Shown here in pieces: positions 36,858 through 45,790 of a stretch of 64,000 bases of DNA (position 1 is the stretch's first letter; every line of letters starts with the position of its first letter). The DNA comes from Candidatus Omnitrophota bacterium (GTDB taxonomy: Bacteria; Hinthialibacterota; Hinthialibacteria; Hinthialibacterales; Hinthialibacteraceae): NCBI GenBank assembly GCA_013177805.1, contig JABLXU010000009.1, positions 1 to 64,000 of the forward strand, in the 5' to 3' direction. The translations under genes were made by a program, and so were the position numbers. The notes below the pieces were generated by a model. It did no database searches. It was not told the DNA's origin and was given only the letters and a program-made list of their open reading frames with translations.

Positions 36858-37224
36858 GGTTTTCTCCCATTCGTTCCAGGTAATACCGCGAATAAGGGCC
36901 GGCCGGGAACCGCCAACCCAATTCCCGCAAGGAATCGGACACTCCATGCCGCCTCTTCCCGCGCTGGTTGAACTCGTTTCCGATTCCCACCGGTTCATCG
37001 CTAATACTGCCATAACCCTCGGGGACCTGTAAATGTCTCAAACCGTTTCTCGGGGAGGATTCTACAATGGGCAACGATTCACACGGCGGGAAAAAACATG
37101 CTCACAGCTTTATCCGAAGTAGGAATAGGGATGCGAACGCAAATCAATCCCCTCTCCTACTGGGGGAGGGCCGGCGCATGGGTACACTTATGGGTATACT
37201 TAAAAGAACGGCGCCGGATTCCGT
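36858..37224. other. Intergenic region with a palindromic repeat
   Basis: This 367-bp gap lies between two minus-strand genes. A copy of the dispersed repeat (CCCCTCTCCTACTGGGGGAG at 37149-37168) is the only structure noticed. It may also separate the transcription units of the PQQ-like gene and the Gfo/Idh-HEAT pair. Confidence 0.4.
37149..37172. repeat. Dispersed palindromic intergenic repeat, short copy
   Basis: CCCCTCTCCTACTGGGGGAG then GGCC: the pyrimidine arm and purine arm of the same family as at 7041 and 26098, with a changed loop. Confidence 0.45.
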
Positions 37225-40200
37225 CTATTCCGACAAGCTGACCGGACGGGCTGCCTGTTCCGCCACGGCCTCGATACCGCACAGGACCGGTTCCCCGGCA
37301 TGCCCGGGGCCGTCGGCGTCGAACGTGATCTTCAACTCGTGCAATACCGGAACATTGTGGAATTCCTTGATGATCCCGCGGCGGGTGCCCCCGGTTTCTT
37401 TCGCGATATCGAAGTTCACCAGCATCTTCTTGCCTTGAATCGCAACATCGAACACGCGCTCGCCCGGATGCTTCTTCTCCGGCTCTAAAAACATCAACCG
37501 CACGGTGAACAACCGGCCGGTCCGGGGAATTTTCGCCAGCGTGAGATTGATCTCCCGCACCCCCACAACTCCCGAGGCCATCACCCAACGCGGTTCCATA
37601 CCATGGACCCGGGAGGAATGAAACTGAAACGTTTTGTACGACGCGGGCACGATCCCGAGAGGAATCTCCGGCGAAGGTCCGCCGGTGATGGGATACTCCA
37701 GCCACAGGGTGCCGTTCTCCGCCCGGCGGTCACCCGGCGCGCCCAGATTGATCCCCATGCGCTGGATAGGGCCATCGCCCAAAGGCAGTGAATTGAACGT
37801 CCACAGTTCCACATTCGGATTGTGGATCAACGCCAGCGAGGTTTGATTCTGATAACTGCATGAACAGGTGCGGGTGTAGTCGGGGGCGTTCAATACCCCG
37901 TCGGCGGCCACCAGGTTCGACGTGCAACCGCTTTTGAAGCCCCCGAAATTGCCCGTGCCGCCGTCGTGGCTCAAATCGAAAAATCCCGCCGCGGCCGAAC
38001 GGAACGACAACAGATATTCGCTGGCGATCGAATAATTGCATCCGTAATTGCGGCTGTATTCCCAGGGCGTCTCTTCCCCGGTAAGGGGATGGCGGCGCGT
38101 CACTTGTTCGCCGGTCAGCAGGCTGTAGGCATGAGGATCGGCGATGATCATCTCCCCATGCAGGATGCACGGGCCATTGTATTCCGCGCTGTTTTTCCAC
38201 ACCACATCCCCCGTGCTTCCCCGGAAAGCAATCATCCCCTCATTGATTTCTCCCGCGATCATATCGCGCGAAGGACGCCCGGCATGCAACAGGATGTCGT
38301 ATTCCCCGGAATACCCCAGCCAGGTCCCGAAGACGTCTTCCGAGGTGCTCCACAAAAGGCGGCCGGTTGAAATGTCAAAAACCAGCAGCCGGGGCGTGCC
38401 GTGATACCGCATCCCGCGGCGCTTAAGCATCCCGGCCACTTCCTCGGGCATGCGGTCCAGGCAGTAGAGCCGGCCGTTCCCGGCCACGATGCCGTTATGC
38501 CAGAATCCGAGATCCGAATGGAAAGTCCACCGCACTTCGCCCGTGTGCCGGTTCATGACCACCAGGCGGCGGCTGGAAGAGATATCAAAATTGTAAAACG
38601 GCCGTTTTTTTGCTTCGATGCTGTCGTTGATTTTAACAAAATCGCTGTACCGGACAAAATCCGCCCCGGCAATGAGATAGTCCTCGTACACGCCGATGTA
38701 GCCCCAATCCGGCGGCTCACTGGCTCCGGCCGCCCAGGGCAACGGGATCTCCGAAAGAGTATCCCCGGTGGCTGGATCGAGCACCAGGCATTCCTTTCCA
38801 TGGATGATGTAGATTTTGTCCTGAGTAGCCACAAAGTTGGTTCCCCGGATGTTCGCTCCAGGAATATGGATTTGGTTATAAGCGGGATCCAACGGCGCGT
38901 CGCGGTAGGTATCGTCGAAATAAACGCCATAATTCCCCAGATTGGGCAGGGGCTTTTTCCACAACACCCGGCCGGTGTACACATCGCGCGCGCTGAGGTT
39001 GTCCATCCCCTCGATGAACAACCGGCCGCCCACCACCTGTTCCGGCGGACCATGGCCGTGACGGGGCAGGACATCCAGATTCGAACTGCCGCCGAACCAC
39101 AACAGGCCAAGAGGCAACTTGACCAGGCGGTCATCCGATTTCACCGTGTTGGCTATATCCCCATACTGGTGCGTCCATTCCGCCGCGCCCGGCAACGGCC
39201 CTTCCCGGCGCAGCAGCAAAAATCTCCCGGATTCAACCAATTCGGCCCCGGGAAGATCCATTTCTTGAATGGTTTTAATCAGGGGAATATTGGCCTCCCC
39301 CCCATTTTCCAAACAAAGCGTCCCGCCATACGGCCGCAGGCTGTGGTACATGGCCGCGGTCCAATCTTTCCCCAGGCTTCCCTGCCCTTCCCGGTTCTCT
39401 AACACCATCACACTGGCCAGGTAAGGCGGCAATTGTAATGAGAGAGGATCCCCCGGCAGCACACTGAGCCGCTTGCCATACAATCCAGCCGCCCCGAACC
39501 GGCGGCGCAGGCCGTCCACCCGGGCGGGATCGGAATCGGCGGCGATGATCCGCAGGTCCGAATGACGCGCCAGCGCTTCCACCAGATCTCCGTTGGTCAC
39601 GCCGAAGACCAGGGCATACCCATCGCGGATTTGAGTGGCTTCCAAAATCGCTTTCGCCTTGCGCACGGCCGCTTCGGGCAAGGGATCGTCCGTAACTTCA
39701 AGGCGATGAACCACAGGAGCCTCCGGTTCCTTCCCAAAAGCATGAATTTGGCCTTCGAGCGTTACCACAAATAGTTTGCCATCCGCCGCGAGGAGCCGGG
39801 ACACGGTTCCCTCGATCGGGAGTTGCCAGGCGATTTCAGCCCCCGAAGAGGCCGTGAGATCGATGGCGGTGACGCGGTTCTTGCCCCCGGCGTACAGGCG
39901 GCGGCCTGCCTTGATCAAATCGCCCGTGGCGTCCACTTTCAGATCCCAAAGCGTATCCATGTCCCACTTGACGGCAGTGCTGACCTTGACCTTGCCGGTT
40001 TTCGAATCTTTTTCGATCTTCTCGTACTCCACCTTCCGCAGATGGGCGATATCGAAGGCTTGGACTGTTTCCCCACGGCCATAGATCACCCCGGGAGTCA
40101 GTACAGGCATTTGGCCGAAGCGGTCAATCAGGCGGTCCCCGGTAACCAGGTCGAACAGATTCACAACCTGATCCCGGTGATAGTTGACAAAATGCGGACC

Positions 40201-41043
40201 GACAGCGGCCACGAACGATCCGCCGGTCTTTTGATTTTCCGCCAGCCGGTAATAGAGAAACTCGCCGGTTTTCAAATCAAAACATGCGGGAGCCGAGCGG
40301 CCGCCAGGGACCAGCAACTTGTCCCCTGCGATCACCAGACTGCCCTGGGGCGCGATGCCCGCGAAGGCCGGTGAATTGTGCGGCTGTTTGATGAAGACAG
40401 ATCCGCTGCTGTCATTCACCCAGATCTCTTCCCCGGTATGGGCGTCGAGGGCGCAGATGAACACACCCATGAACGGCCAGATCCCGGAGGCGAAGTAAAC
40501 TACACCGTCCTTTACCACCGGGCCGCCGCGCGCCGGCCAAGTCGAGATCAGCCGTTCATTGCCCAGGATCTTCTCGTTCGAGGGCACTCCGCTGTATTGC
40601 CAGACCAGGGTTCCCGTCTCCGCGTCCAGACAATAAAGCCTGCCGTCGTCGCTGGTGAAATAGACCTTCCCCCCTGCCGCCACGGGCGGTAACCGCACCG
40701 GCCCGTCTGCGTGGAATATCCATTTTTCCCCCCCCGTCTCGGTGTCGAGGGCGGTCATCCGGTCATACGCGTTCGAGCCGAGGAACAGGATCTTGCCCGA
40801 CACCACCGGCTCGTACACGGTATCGAATGGCATCAGGTCCTGGTTGAGCGGATCATCCCATACCGGTTCCAAACGGGGATACTCCCGTGTCCATAGGAGA
40901 TGCAACGTTTCGGGAAGATCCTCCGGCGACGCGGCGGTGCGGCTTGCGTCATAACGCCACATCGGCCAATCCCCCGCGATCCCGGTCAGCGTGGAGCAAC
41001 TGAAAAACACGATCCCTATCCAATATATCATTCGCTTCAGCAT
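37225..41043 (-). CDS. Secreted double PQQ-like beta-propeller with embedded methyltransferase-like fold and C-terminal malectin domain
   Basis: This 1272-residue protein starts with a signal peptide (MLKRMIYWIGIVFFSCSTLTG). A first propeller (about 25-445) has repeats such as MTALDTETGGEKWIFHADG and LYCLDAETGTLVWQYSG. Residues about 455-620 resemble a class I methyltransferase Rossmann fold (DGYALVFGVTNGDLVEALA, IIAADSDPARVDGLRRRFGAAGLYG). The glycine-rich SAM loop is degenerate. A second propeller (about 625-1130) follows (LSARDVYTGRVLWKKPLP, LVLDPATGDTLSEIPLP). The last 110 residues match malectin (FTVRLMFLEPEKKHPGERVFDVAIQGKKML), a carbohydrate-binding fold. AGAGGA precedes the ATG. Function is unknown; polysaccharide binding at the cell surface is plausible. 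Confidence 0.85.
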   Translation of the reverse strand: MLKRMIYWIGIVFFSCSTLTGIAGDWPMWRYDASRTAASPEDLPETLHLLWTREYPRLEPVWDDPLNQDLMPFDTVYEPVVSGKILFLGSNAYDRMTALDTETGGEKWIFHADGPVRLPPVAAGGKVYFTSDDGRLYCLDAETGTLVWQYSGVPSNEKILGNERLISTWPARGGPVVKDGVVYFASGIWPFMGVFICALDAHTGEEIWVNDSSGSVFIKQPHNSPAFAGIAPQGSLVIAGDKLLVPGGRSAPACFDLKTGEFLYYRLAENQKTGGSFVAAVGPHFVNYHRDQVVNLFDLVTGDRLIDRFGQMPVLTPGVIYGRGETVQAFDIAHLRKVEYEKIEKDSKTGKVKVSTAVKWDMDTLWDLKVDATGDLIKAGRRLYAGGKNRVTAIDLTASSGAEIAWQLPIEGTVSRLLAADGKLFVVTLEGQIHAFGKEPEAPVVHRLEVTDDPLPEAAVRKAKAILEATQIRDGYALVFGVTNGDLVEALARHSDLRIIAADSDPARVDGLRRRFGAAGLYGKRLSVLPGDPLSLQLPPYLASVMVLENREGQGSLGKDWTAAMYHSLRPYGGTLCLENGGEANIPLIKTIQEMDLPGAELVESGRFLLLRREGPLPGAAEWTHQYGDIANTVKSDDRLVKLPLGLLWFGGSSNLDVLPRHGHGPPEQVVGGRLFIEGMDNLSARDVYTGRVLWKKPLPNLGNYGVYFDDTYRDAPLDPAYNQIHIPGANIRGTNFVATQDKIYIIHGKECLVLDPATGDTLSEIPLPWAAGASEPPDWGYIGVYEDYLIAGADFVRYSDFVKINDSIEAKKRPFYNFDISSSRRLVVMNRHTGEVRWTFHSDLGFWHNGIVAGNGRLYCLDRMPEEVAGMLKRRGMRYHGTPRLLVFDISTGRLLWSTSEDVFGTWLGYSGEYDILLHAGRPSRDMIAGEINEGMIAFRGSTGDVVWKNSAEYNGPCILHGEMIIADPHAYSLLTGEQVTRRHPLTGEETPWEYSRNYGCNYSIASEYLLSFRSAAAGFFDLSHDGGTGNFGGFKSGCTSNLVAADGVLNAPDYTRTCSCSYQNQTSLALIHNPNVELWTFNSLPLGDGPIQRMGINLGAPGDRRAENGTLWLEYPITGGPSPEIPLGIVPASYKTFQFHSSRVHGMEPRWVMASGVVGVREINLTLAKIPRTGRLFTVRLMFLEPEKKHPGERVFDVAIQGKKMLVNFDIAKETGGTRRGIIKEFHNVPVLHELKITFDADGPGHAGEPVLCGIEAVAEQAARPVSLSE

Positions 41044-41394
41044 CGATATCCTCTAGGATCCCGTATTGGCTGCGCGCCCTTGGCAACGGATTATCAATCA
41101 ACCGGCGATGTTAGAATGCTGGAACATCCCATTTTCACGATCGGATCGATGGGAATTACCCATAAATTTAGAATGATTCTCACCATTCCACAAGTTTATA
41201 CGATGAAGAAACGAAGATTGGAATCTTGGCCAGATGCGTTGGACTCTGGATCGGAGTGCTGAGGGGAATGGGGGTAAACAGGCTATGCAAGACTTAATAA
41301 CACGGCAAACACTCATCCCCCCGGCGCGCGGAAAAAGGACCGGTGGGGAGAAACAAAAGGCCGTGGGGAAGAAATTCTCCCCCGGGGAAAGGCT
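41044..41394. other. Intergenic region upstream of the PQQ-like gene
   Basis: This 351-bp gap lies between two minus-strand genes. Part of it (41100-41220) is AT-rich and may contain the promoter of the PQQ-like gene, but no clear -35/-10 pair is visible. No small gene was found. Confidence 0.35.
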
Positions 41395-42897
41395 TTACAA
41401 ATCAGACCATTCTTGCACCGGGACAGGTCCACTATCTCCCGTAACCTTCACGTTATCAATCGCCCAGAAGGAAAGAGTATCGTTAATCCGGATGACAAAA
41501 CGAAACTGCACTTCCGGTTGGCCTGCGGCGGCGGGGACGGGAACGATATGTTGCGTATAACAAGGCATATTGTCACTTCGGCGGCCAATCCCTTGATATG
41601 TCCAGACTTCCGACCAGGTTTGGCCTCCATCGGAGGTCATTTCCACGACTTTTTTATCCAGCGGCCGGCGGGCGATGCTGTCAATCCGCGCTTCCGAATC
41701 GAAATGCAAATACACCATTTGTTTCGCGCGGGTGCAGTCGATCACGGGGGTGATAAGGTAATCTTCTTGTTCATCGTAATATTTAATGTTCTCATCGGGT
41801 AACGTACCATTCACCACGAAATGCTCATCCAGGCGGTTTACACACAGCGGATCGACCTCATCCGTTCCCCGGGAATAGGTCCGGTGAAAAAACGGATCGG
41901 CGGCCCAGGGATGAACTCCATTGTTATCGATAGCGGACCAGCCAGCCGGCAAAGTATCCCCAGCCGCGGTATCGAACGTTTCCCTGGGAAACAGTTCCAC
42001 GTCTCCTTTTCCATACTCCACGTCATCGATCACAATTTCGTCGATGATGACGTTATAATCGAAGATACAACCGCGGTGCATGAACCGCAGGCCCACATTG
42101 CTCTTTCCCTGCAAGCCGAATCGCGAAATATCCAAATCCACCACGCCGAAAAGCCCTGTGCAGTTGGCCGGCGTGGCGTACGGTTCCAAGCGGTTGCGCG
42201 AAGCCAGCCGGGCGGTGCAAATCCGTTGCATGGCCAGCACCCACGTGGCGGGATTGGTGTTGTCAGGATTCACCCAGAGTTCGAAAATCGGAGTCCCGTT
42301 ATCGTCGTTGAGCACGATCTGACCTTGAAAATGAAGCCAGAGCGGACTGCCGGGCGCCACCCGGGACAAATCGATGGCCCCGTCGGGAGAACTGATATAG
42401 TACCCCTCTTCGTATCGGCCCGATCCTCTTTGCTTGTCAGGAGAACGGGTAGGATCATGACCCGTGACCCAATCCGAATCGCTGTTGATATACCGGTCGT
42501 CGCCTGCGCCGGGAACTCCTGCCAGCTTGCGGAGATAATGCGTCAGACCGTTGCGGTCAGGGGCTCCCCGGCGGAATCGCTGGGATGGGTTGTCCGCCCA
42601 GTTGCCGGGATTCTCATCCCCGATGGGAGCGGCTCCTGGATCTCCATGGACTTCGCCGTCCTGGGCCCACAGCATCCAATAAGCCGCGTCCAAATGGGGT
42701 TCCCCGGGGTGGGCGTTGGGATCTCCCGCCGGAAGTTGAGAAAGATCCCCGGATGGCCAAGCCGCATATAGCGCCGCTGTATCCGCATACCCATTGAAAT
42801 CCTCGTGGTAATACACGGTGGCTTGAGCGGAAACCTCCCCGTAGATCATAGCGAAAAGTAACAGCACTACGGACTGAAATCGCAAAACATGGTTCAT
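41395..42897 (-). CDS. Secreted protein with two choice-of-anchor/MAM-like beta-sandwich domains
   Basis: This 500-residue protein has a signal peptide (MNHVLRFQSVVLLLFAMIYGEVSAQA). Two related beta-rich halves follow. Each opens with a phrase such as YYHEDFNGYADTAALYAAWPSG or FPRETFDTAAGDTLPAGWSAID, and each closes with an acidic block (DYNVIIDEIVIDDVEYG, LSFWAIDNVKVTG). Those features are typical of choice-of-anchor-J/MAM-like jelly-roll modules of secreted adhesins and enzymes. No catalytic motif is recognised. AGGGAGAA lies 6 bp before the ATG at 42897. The family assignment is by pattern only. Confidence 0.65.
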   Translation of the reverse strand: MNHVLRFQSVVLLLFAMIYGEVSAQATVYYHEDFNGYADTAALYAAWPSGDLSQLPAGDPNAHPGEPHLDAAYWMLWAQDGEVHGDPGAAPIGDENPGNWADNPSQRFRRGAPDRNGLTHYLRKLAGVPGAGDDRYINSDSDWVTGHDPTRSPDKQRGSGRYEEGYYISSPDGAIDLSRVAPGSPLWLHFQGQIVLNDDNGTPIFELWVNPDNTNPATWVLAMQRICTARLASRNRLEPYATPANCTGLFGVVDLDISRFGLQGKSNVGLRFMHRGCIFDYNVIIDEIVIDDVEYGKGDVELFPRETFDTAAGDTLPAGWSAIDNNGVHPWAADPFFHRTYSRGTDEVDPLCVNRLDEHFVVNGTLPDENIKYYDEQEDYLITPVIDCTRAKQMVYLHFDSEARIDSIARRPLDKKVVEMTSDGGQTWSEVWTYQGIGRRSDNMPCYTQHIVPVPAAAGQPEVQFRFVIRINDTLSFWAIDNVKVTGDSGPVPVQEWSDL

Positions 42898-43162
42898 TGG
42901 AATTCTCCCTTGAATCAAAGAGGACAGGATGTTGATCGTGCAATGATTGAGGAGCAAAAAAACAATCGAGTTTGATTATGGCACCGTTCCACTCTACTGC
43001 TTCCCTGGAATGCATTAAAGAGTGCTTCCAGATAACGGAATTATTAATTTAAATGCAGAACTTTCCCAGTACTTGATCCGCGGTATGTGTATGCATGGAA
43101 ACGCTAAACTATTTTCTCTGCCATCGAATAAACCGTTTCAGTGATTTTTTTTGAAAAAAGTA
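42898..43162. other. Divergent intergenic region ahead of the candidate small RNA
   Basis: This AT-rich stretch lies between the start of a minus-strand secreted-protein gene and the plus-strand promoter at 43163. It must carry the minus-strand promoter. No good consensus pair was found. Confidence 0.35.
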
Positions 43163-43191
43163 TTGGAATTGGGTTGAAATTCTTGTATACT
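43163..43191 (+). promoter_or_regulatory. Strong sigma-70 type promoter driving a candidate small RNA
   Basis: TTGGAA (43163-43168), a 17-bp spacer and TATACT (43186-43191) match the consensus at 4/6 and 5/6 positions with ideal spacing. Transcription should start near 43198 and run into the hairpins and terminator that end at 43295. Confidence 0.65.
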
Positions 43192-43197
43192 ACCATT

Positions 43198-43295
43198 AGA
43201 TCCAAAGAGGATCAGTTTGAGAACCGGCGAATTTCTCGAACAAAAAGGATTTGGTAGAGCAGGCCATCCATTGAGATGGCCTGCTCTATTTTCTT
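43198..43295 (+). ncRNA. Candidate small structured RNA (about 98 nt)
   Basis: This unit has a well-spaced promoter directly upstream, no open reading frame, and three hairpins in a row. They are GATCC/GGATC (43199-43213), a 9-bp stem GTTTGAGAA/TTCTCGAAC with one wobble (about 43215-43241), and a 14-bp perfect terminator hairpin (43255-43288) followed by TTTTCTT. The next gene starts at 43465 with its own Shine-Dalgarno, so the unit is either an independent small RNA or an attenuated leader of that gene. It does not match an RNA family I recognise. Confidence 0.5.
43255..43295 (+). terminator. Rho-independent terminator of the candidate small RNA
   Basis: TAGAGCAGGCCATC (43255-43268) and GATGGCCTGCTCTA (43275-43288) form a perfect 14-bp stem with loop CATTGA, followed by TTTTCTT. 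It lies upstream of, not downstream of, a plus-strand protein gene. Confidence 0.85.
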
Positions 43296-43464
43296 CCGGA
43301 TCTCCCTTCTAAGCCCCTGAAATCCAGCTCACCATATCCACGAGGATTCAGATTTTTCAGATTTTTTGAAATAGGCTCGACCCGTTCCGGATATACCGGG
43401 AACAGATGTTGAATCCTGAATCCTTTCTGGCATGGATTGGATGAAGACCAAGGAGGTTGTTTTC

Positions 43465-45033
43465 ATGGTTTCAAAGTACAAATGGATAGTGGCGGGGATG
43501 GCGGTACTCATCGGTTTGGGTTCATTCGTCCGGCCGGCCCTGGCGGCTGAACCGGTGGTCAATAATTACCCGTTTCCCTTTTATGACGCGAAAGTCAGCG
43601 TGTTTCCCGAACAACCCCGGCCAGGGCAAGAGATCCGGGTAGTGATCCAAGGTTTTCTGCCCGGCACCGCCTATGGCATTGAGTTTCCGGAGAACGGCGC
43701 GGTGGCCGTGAGCTTCGACGGCCAAATAACTCGAATCCACATCATGGCCCAGGTCGAACGGACCGCGGACGTGGGATTGGAAGTCCTGGTGGACGTCACG
43801 CACGGCATCGTCTTGGGTCCGTTTTCGGAAGGACCGTATGAAGTGGTTCTGGCCATCAACGGTGACCCATGGGCGGGGACCAAATTTGTCGTCGAGGCGG
43901 ATGCCGGCGATCCTCCCATCCCTCCCGATTCTCAGCCGTCCTTCTATGCGCGGATCGAATTCGAACCGGCCCGTCCCAAGGCCTATGAGGACGTGGCTGT
44001 GTACGTAACCGGTATGTTTCCCTCCAGTGATTGGCACATCATCGATAAACAGCTGCACATCCTGGAATCGTATCCCGAACAACTTTCGGTCCATCTGACC
44101 GTCGAAGCGCCCGCCAGCCCGGCTTTAACCGTCATGGTTCCGTTCCGGGAAAAGGTGGGATCCGTGGCCTTGGGAGAAGGCAAACATCCCGTCCGGGGAT
44201 ATATCAACGAGATCCTGTTCCAGGAGACGGTTCTGGTGATCGGGGATCATGGTGAAGAATATACGCCGAAAGCGCTACCCTGGCTCTTGTTCGAACGCAG
44301 CGGCGGATTCATTGGCCGGACGCAGACCATCCAGGTGGAACGTGGCGGCCGGATCACATACCAAACCACGCTGGACATAGGTGACCGCGCGCCTGTCGCC
44401 CAATTGGAAGAGAAAACCTTGAGCCGGTTGCGCGATCTCCTGGCGTCGATGGATTTTACACAATTGGATCCGCTTTATATGCCCGATCACACCATCGCGG
44501 ATGGATACATGTACAGATTGGTATACGCGGGATATGAAATCGTGATCGGCCAGGAAGCAGCACTCCCCAACGATCTGGCGGCCTTGAAGACCTTGTTGGA
44601 AGAAATCATCGAAGGTCAACACGTAAAAACCTATTGGATTTCATTTGAACGCGAAGGCGGTTTCACGGGTTGGTGGAAAGCGGTATCCATCACCGAGTCC
44701 GGCACCGTGGAGTACCGCCAAACGCCGGAAACCGGCGATCCGAATGCCACGGGATTCCTGGAAGAAACCACCCGGCAAGACTTAGCGGCTTTATTGGCCG
44801 CCGTGGATTTCGAACGTCTCGAGCCGGCTTACAAAACAGAATTGCCCGTGGCTGACGGTTATGTATATCATCTGACGCACAACGGGCATACCGTGGAAAT
44901 CCATCAAGAAGCGGTGATTCCCGCCGAATTGGCGGCCGTGCTGATCCAACTGGAAGCGATCCTGGATGGACAGCACGTCCAGGACATCCGGGCCGAGACT
45001 ACCTCCGGTGTGCCATATTGGGACCGCTATTGA
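43465..45033 (+). CDS. Secreted protein with two tandem emfourin-like repeats
   Basis: This 522-residue protein has a signal peptide (MVSKYKWIVAGMAVLIGLG to PALAAEP). Residues about 30-270 look like two Ig-like beta domains (FYDAKVSVFPEQPRPGQEI, FYARIEFEPARPKAYEDV). Residues about 280-395 and 400-510 are a clear internal duplication: LLFERSGGFIGRTQTIQ and ISFEREGGFTGWWKAVS, then LSRLRDLLASMDFTQLDPLY and DLAALLAAVDFERLEPAY, then DGYMYRLVYAGYEIVI and DGYVYHLTHNGHTVEI, each ending EGQHV or DGQHV. This layout resembles emfourin, a small protein inhibitor of protealysin-type metallopeptidases (inference). AAGGAGG sits 7 bp before the ATG at 43465. Confidence 0.75.
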   Translation: MVSKYKWIVAGMAVLIGLGSFVRPALAAEPVVNNYPFPFYDAKVSVFPEQPRPGQEIRVVIQGFLPGTAYGIEFPENGAVAVSFDGQITRIHIMAQVERTADVGLEVLVDVTHGIVLGPFSEGPYEVVLAINGDPWAGTKFVVEADAGDPPIPPDSQPSFYARIEFEPARPKAYEDVAVYVTGMFPSSDWHIIDKQLHILESYPEQLSVHLTVEAPASPALTVMVPFREKVGSVALGEGKHPVRGYINEILFQETVLVIGDHGEEYTPKALPWLLFERSGGFIGRTQTIQVERGGRITYQTTLDIGDRAPVAQLEEKTLSRLRDLLASMDFTQLDPLYMPDHTIADGYMYRLVYAGYEIVIGQEAALPNDLAALKTLLEEIIEGQHVKTYWISFEREGGFTGWWKAVSITESGTVEYRQTPETGDPNATGFLEETTRQDLAALLAAVDFERLEPAYKTELPVADGYVYHLTHNGHTVEIHQEAVIPAELAAVLIQLEAILDGQHVQDIRAETTSGVPYWDRY

Positions 45034-45266
45034 GAATTCGGAACGGGTTGCCCGAATTTATCTTCTCCCTGCACAATTCCCACTTTTTTAGACCTGCTTC
45101 TCTGCAGCACATTACGCGGCGTCAATATCTCCGCCCCTTAGAACCTCGGACGAAACGATAAAATTACTCTCCGTTTTTTGCGCCTCATTCTCTATAGATA
45201 GAAGCATAATGCGCATAAAAACACACGGCCTCCGGCATGCTCCCTTCGGTTCAAGAGGTTTCCCCC

Positions 45267-45698
45267 ATGGCTCCATCCGCCCTCGTTTTCGAAAACCAAA
45301 TTGCCCAGGATCTCGCCCATCTTATCGGGAAACTCAGTCAGCAATTGCAAAAACAAGAAGACTGGCTCGATCCCAAGGCCGTGTCCCTGTTCCGTGTTTA
45401 CCTGTCGGCCATCCGTCAATACATGTCGCTGAAAAACGATTTAGCCATGGCGGACCAACCCCAACCGGCCGCTTCCTCCCAACCGGCCGCTTCCTCTAAA
45501 CCACCGCAATTTGGCCGGTCACGGCAGGATAACCAGTCTCTTTTCCCCTTGAATCTTCCCAATCCGGCGCTCACCGAACCCTTCCCGGCTCCCGGCTTGC
45601 TGAGGCATCCTCACGATCCGGCCTCGGCCGGCCAAATCCGTGTGGATCCCGCCTCCTCGCCGCGGCAGCAGAACATCACCGCCTCACGCAAGAAATAA
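45267..45698 (+). CDS. Small hypothetical protein with Pro/Ser-rich tail
   Basis: This frame of 143 residues is not recognised. The first 60 residues (LVFENQIAQDLAHLIGKLSQQLQKQEDWLDPKAVSLFRVYLS) look helical, perhaps a coiled coil. The rest is low complexity with a short direct repeat (QPAASSQPAASSK) and looks disordered. The ATG at 45267 has AGAGG about 8 bp upstream; the frame also extends to 45237. No signal peptide or membrane helix is seen. A weak overlapping frame exists on the other strand. It is called because of its start signal and amino-acid make-up. Confidence 0.45.
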   Translation: MAPSALVFENQIAQDLAHLIGKLSQQLQKQEDWLDPKAVSLFRVYLSAIRQYMSLKNDLAMADQPQPAASSQPAASSKPPQFGRSRQDNQSLFPLNLPNPALTEPFPAPGLLRHPHDPASAGQIRVDPASSPRQQNITASRKK

Positions 45699-45700
45699 AG

Positions 45701-45741
45701 ACAAAATAAAAAATGAGGGAACGCTCCTTCGCGTTCCCTCA
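45701..45741 (-). terminator. Rho-independent terminator of the Gfo/Idh gene
   Basis: TGAGGGAACGC (45714-45724) and GCGTTCCCTCA (45731-45741) form a perfect 11-bp stem with a 6-nt loop. Read on the minus strand it is followed by TTTTTTATTTTGT. It lies 50 bp after the stop of the minus-strand gene. Confidence 0.85.
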
Positions 45742-45790
45742 CGCGGTTCATTTCACCTGGAGAGAAGGTTCACTCAATCCGAGAACAACT

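Noticed and set aside
45192..45419. Minus-strand frame opposite the small hypothetical gene
   Set aside because: The plus-strand frame is longer and has a better start signal.
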